Assembly: GCF_030445035.2 (NCBI RefSeq)
Contig: NC_080678.1
Coordinates: 66,727,087 to 66,791,086, forward strand
DNA length: 64,000 nt
Origin: Dasypus novemcinctus
Taxonomy: Eukaryota > Chordata > Mammalia > Cingulata > Dasypodidae
Direction: 5' to 3'
The position numbers were made by a program, and so were the translations under genes. This document shows positions 63,844 through 64,000 of the stretch, piece after piece. The number at the start of each line of letters is the position of its first letter. The stretch's first letter is position 1. The notes below the pieces were generated by a model. The model was not told the DNA's origin and did not search any database. It was given only the letters and a program-made list of their open reading frames with translations.

Positions 63844-64000
63844 TTTTTTTAAAGATTTATTTTTTATTCCTCTCCCCCCCCCCCCCCCGGTTGTCTGTTC
63901 TCTGTGTCCATTTGCTGTGTGTTCTTCTGTGACCGCTTCTATCCTTATCAGCGGCGGCACTGGGAATCTGTGTTTCTTTTTGTTGCATCATCTTGCTGTG
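63844..64000 (-). mobile_element. Long DAS-type SINE, cut by window end
   Basis: T-run, AAAGATTTATTTTTTATTCC, a C-rich tract, GGTTGTCTGTTCTCTGTGTC, GTTGCATCATCTTGCTGTG: the tail half of an antisense copy. Confidence 0.88.

Larger units (their letters stand above)
52211..64000 (+). other. TFAM intron 4 (to window end)
   Basis: I looked for exon 5 (expected to encode LLGKPKRPRSAYN-like residues) and did not find it, so this stretch is taken as intron. It holds a head-only SINE at 52.7 kb, about 1 kb of unassigned sequence (53030-54070), then nearly continuous minus-strand L1 with SINE insertions. Confidence 0.6.

Overview
This is nuclear DNA from a placental mammal. The abundant tRNA-derived SINEs (monomers, dimers and roughly 350-600 bp long forms) look like the DAS-type SINEs of armadillos, and the young LINE-1 copies are not primate or rodent types. 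I infer a cingulate xenarthran, most likely Dasypus or a close relative. I have no database hit to prove it.

Two real protein-coding genes are present, both on the + strand and in the order known from human 10q21. (1) UBE2D1, a ubiquitin-conjugating enzyme: exons 2-7 lie between 8302 and 15780 and encode residues 9-147. Exon 1 lies left of the window. A long 3' UTR probably runs to about 17.7 kb. (2) TFAM, the mitochondrial transcription and nucleoid packaging factor: a CpG-rich promoter, then exons 1-4 (48955-52210) encoding the first 146 codons. I could not find exon 5 in the remaining 11.8 kb, so intron 4 appears to run off the right edge.

Layout. 1-8.3 kb is UBE2D1 intron 1, with old repeats (MIR, L2, hAT relict) and SINEs. 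8.3-17.7 kb holds the UBE2D1 exons and 3' UTR. 17.7-31 kb is intergenic, with MIR, L2, LTR-like relicts, SINEs and one possible minus-strand transcript end or retrocopy. 31.36-46.04 kb is a nested LINE-1 complex: a minus-strand L1 interrupted by an 8.15 kb block with 13 bp target-site duplications. That block contains a HAL1-like (half-L1) element and a twin-primed L1. A 5S rRNA/L1 chimeric retrocopy sits in the 5' UTR of the outer L1. 46-48.4 kb holds old repeats upstream of TFAM. 48.4-52.2 kb is the TFAM promoter and exons 1-4. 54-64 kb is a run of minus-strand L1 fragments with SINE insertions inside TFAM intron 4.

The strongest observations are a 108 bp open, phase-matched candidate cassette exon in TFAM intron 2; the 5S-L1 chimera; an L1 whose ORF1 and ORF2 are fused in frame; a VNTR-bearing SINE subfamily; and two ladders of SINEs that reused the same target site. 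I saw no CRISPR array, bacterial operon, functional tRNA or intact LINE. Nearly all short open frames in the window are repeat-derived.
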